The notes under the pieces were generated by a model. The model was given only the letters and a program-made list of their open reading frames with translations, did not search any database and was not told where the DNA came from. The position numbers and the translations under genes were made by a program. A stretch of 9,015 nt of DNA from an uncultured Spongiibacteraceae bacterium (lineage in GTDB: Bacteria > Pseudomonadota > Gammaproteobacteria > Pseudomonadales > Dasaniaceae): positions 1 to 9,015 of the forward strand of contig CALBVI010000041.1 in NCBI GenBank assembly GCA_937969395.1. Direction: 5' to 3'. Each line of letters starts with the position of its first letter. Position 1 is the stretch's first letter. Below, piece after piece: positions 7,899 to 9,015 of this stretch.

Positions 7899-9015
7899 AG
7901 CTTCCGTTAATTTACTAACTGCCACCACTTCCATCCCCTTAATCAGCTGCTTAGGCATATTCCCCCTAGGAACAATCGCACGAGTAAAACCATGCTTGGC
8001 TGCCTCCATAATTCGCTCTTGCCCACTGGGGACAGGACGAATTTCACCAGATAATCCCACTTCACCAAACACCACTAGGTTCTGCGGTAAGGGCCGATCA
8101 CGAAAACTCGAAACAATTGCTAGCAAAAGTGACAGGTCAGCACTTGTTTCTAGCACTTTGACACCGCCAACTACATTGACAAAAACATCCTGATCACCAA
8201 CCTGCAAGCCGCCATGACGATGCAATACTGCCAACAACATCGCCAGCCTGTTCTGCTCTAAACCAACCGCAACTCGCCTCGGATTGGCAAGCTGGGAATC
8301 ATCGACCAAAGCCTGAATCTCAACTAACAAAGGCCTAGTCCCTTCCCACACGACCATTACCACACTACCGGATGAGACCTGACTATCACGGGACAAAAAT
8401 ATTGCCGATGGGTTTTTTACCTCCTTTAAACCCTCTTCCGTCATTGCAAAAACACCCAATTCATTAACCGCACCAAAGCGATTTTTCTGTCCTCGCAAAG
8501 TTCTAAATCGACTATCGTCACTCTCCTCCAACAAAATAGAGCAATCAATCATATGCTCCAGCACCTTTGGCCCTGCCAAACTCCCGTCCTTCGTCACATG
8601 CCCCACTAAAAATAAAACGGTGCCGGTCTGCTTGGCATATCGCGTCAAATAGGCCGCACATTCACGGACTTGCGATACACTACCAGGCGCTGAAGTCACA
8701 TCTTCGCTATGCACAACCTGAATTGAATCAACCACTAGCACTTTCGGCTTTAACACTTCTGCCTGCGCGCAGATCGCTTCAATATTGGTCTCTGACAGCA
8801 TATTTAATTTATCTGTAGGCAAACCTAAACGCCGCGCTCGCATAGCCACCTGCTGCAGGGACTCCTCACCTGTCACATATAACGCGGGGACATGCTCAGC
8901 GAGATAGCACATCGTTTGTAGCAATAAGGTGCTCTTGCCCGCACCGGGATTACCGCCAATCAGAATTGCCGACCCATGCACCAACCCGCCACCTAATACA
9001 CGATCGAATTCACCC
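7884..9015 (-). CDS. radA: DNA repair protein RadA (Sms), lacking its N-terminus at the window edge
   Basis: RadA is a RecA-like, DnaB-type hexameric ATPase that drives branch migration in recombinational repair in the cytoplasm. The open frame runs past the window edge: the codons before the first in-frame TTG (8984) read GEFDRVLGGG, the usual RadA sequence, so that TTG is not the start. About 376 residues are visible, against about 460 in E. coli; roughly 80 are missing, including the C4 zinc finger. Visible residues (from the first complete codon at 9014): Walker A GGNPGAGKS at 20-28, Walker B VLVVDS near 92-97, the RadA-specific KNRFG at 177-181, and a C-terminal Lon-like domain at about 230-370 with GGVKVLETSADLSLLLA and GEVGLSGEIRPV. 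The stop is TAG. The gene converges on mrcA with a 67-nt spacer and a shared hairpin at the junction. Confidence 0.96.
   Translation of the reverse strand, partial: GEFDRVLGGGLVHGSAILIGGNPGAGKSTLLLQTMCYLAEHVPALYVTGEESLQQVAMRARRLGLPTDKLNMLSETNIEAICAQAEVLKPKVLVVDSIQVVHSEDVTSAPGSVSQVRECAAYLTRYAKQTGTVLFLVGHVTKDGSLAGPKVLEHMIDCSILLEESDDSRFRTLRGQKNRFGAVNELGVFAMTEEGLKEVKNPSAIFLSRDSQVSSGSVVMVVWEGTRPLLVEIQALVDDSQLANPRRVAVGLEQNRLAMLLAVLHRHGGLQVGDQDVFVNVVGGVKVLETSADLSLLLAIVSSFRDRPLPQNLVVFGEVGLSGEIRPVPSGQERIMEAAKHGFTRAIVPRGNMPKQLIKGMEVVAVSKLTEALEAV

Noticed and set aside
8567..8818. Plus-strand open frame opposite radA
   Set aside because: Antisense to the RadA ATPase core, and rich in His, Arg and Ser as expected of a shadow frame.
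8982..8984. TTG at 8984 as the radA start
   Set aside because: The frame stays open to the window edge and the upstream codons encode GEFDRVLGGG, which is conserved RadA sequence; the true start lies outside the window.

Overview
The window shows a conserved gammaproteobacterial chromosomal locus: the type IV pilus assembly operon pilMNOPQ followed by aroK, transcribed divergently from the class A penicillin-binding protein gene mrcA (ponA). The 3' part of radA converges on mrcA from the other side. GC content looks like the low-to-mid 40s percent by eye. Protein features (two AMIN domains in PilQ, PilN with the INLLPW motif, PilP with a lipobox, PBP1a with an OB insert and a CxxC before its KTG box) fit a marine-type gammaproteobacterium, perhaps of the Cellvibrionales/Pseudomonadales area. 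That finer placement is a guess. No mobile element, CRISPR array, tRNA, rRNA or phage gene is visible.

Layout, left to right. Positions 1-55 hold the first 18 codons of aroK on the minus strand. Positions 83-5109 hold pilQ, pilP, pilO, pilN and pilM, all on the minus strand and so transcribed in the order M-N-O-P-Q, with gaps or overlaps of at most 8 nt. Most of their ribosome binding sites lie inside the end of the preceding gene, so the operon looks translationally coupled. Positions 5110-5281 form a 172-nt AT-rich divergent promoter region with a good sigma-70-like promoter for pilM, an 8-bp dyad at its predicted transcription start, and a perfect TATAAT facing mrcA. Positions 5282-7816 hold mrcA (plus strand). 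Positions 7817-7883 are a short convergent spacer; a long hairpin starts in it and runs into the end of radA. Positions 7884-9015 hold radA (minus strand), which is cut at its 5' end by the window edge.

How the genes work together: PilM (cytoplasmic, actin-like) binds the N-terminus of PilN. PilN and PilO form an inner-membrane heterodimer that binds the lipoprotein PilP, and PilP reaches across the periplasm to the outer-membrane secretin PilQ, through which the pilus passes. PBP1a builds the peptidoglycan that this envelope-spanning machine must cross. AroK is shikimate pathway housekeeping and RadA is a recombination factor; they share the neighbourhood, not the pathway.

I found no previously undescribed system. 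The points worth a second look are small: the dyad and micro-ORF at the pilM 5' end, the hairpin between mrcA and radA, the pilQ start choice, and the acidic CxxC segment of PBP1a.
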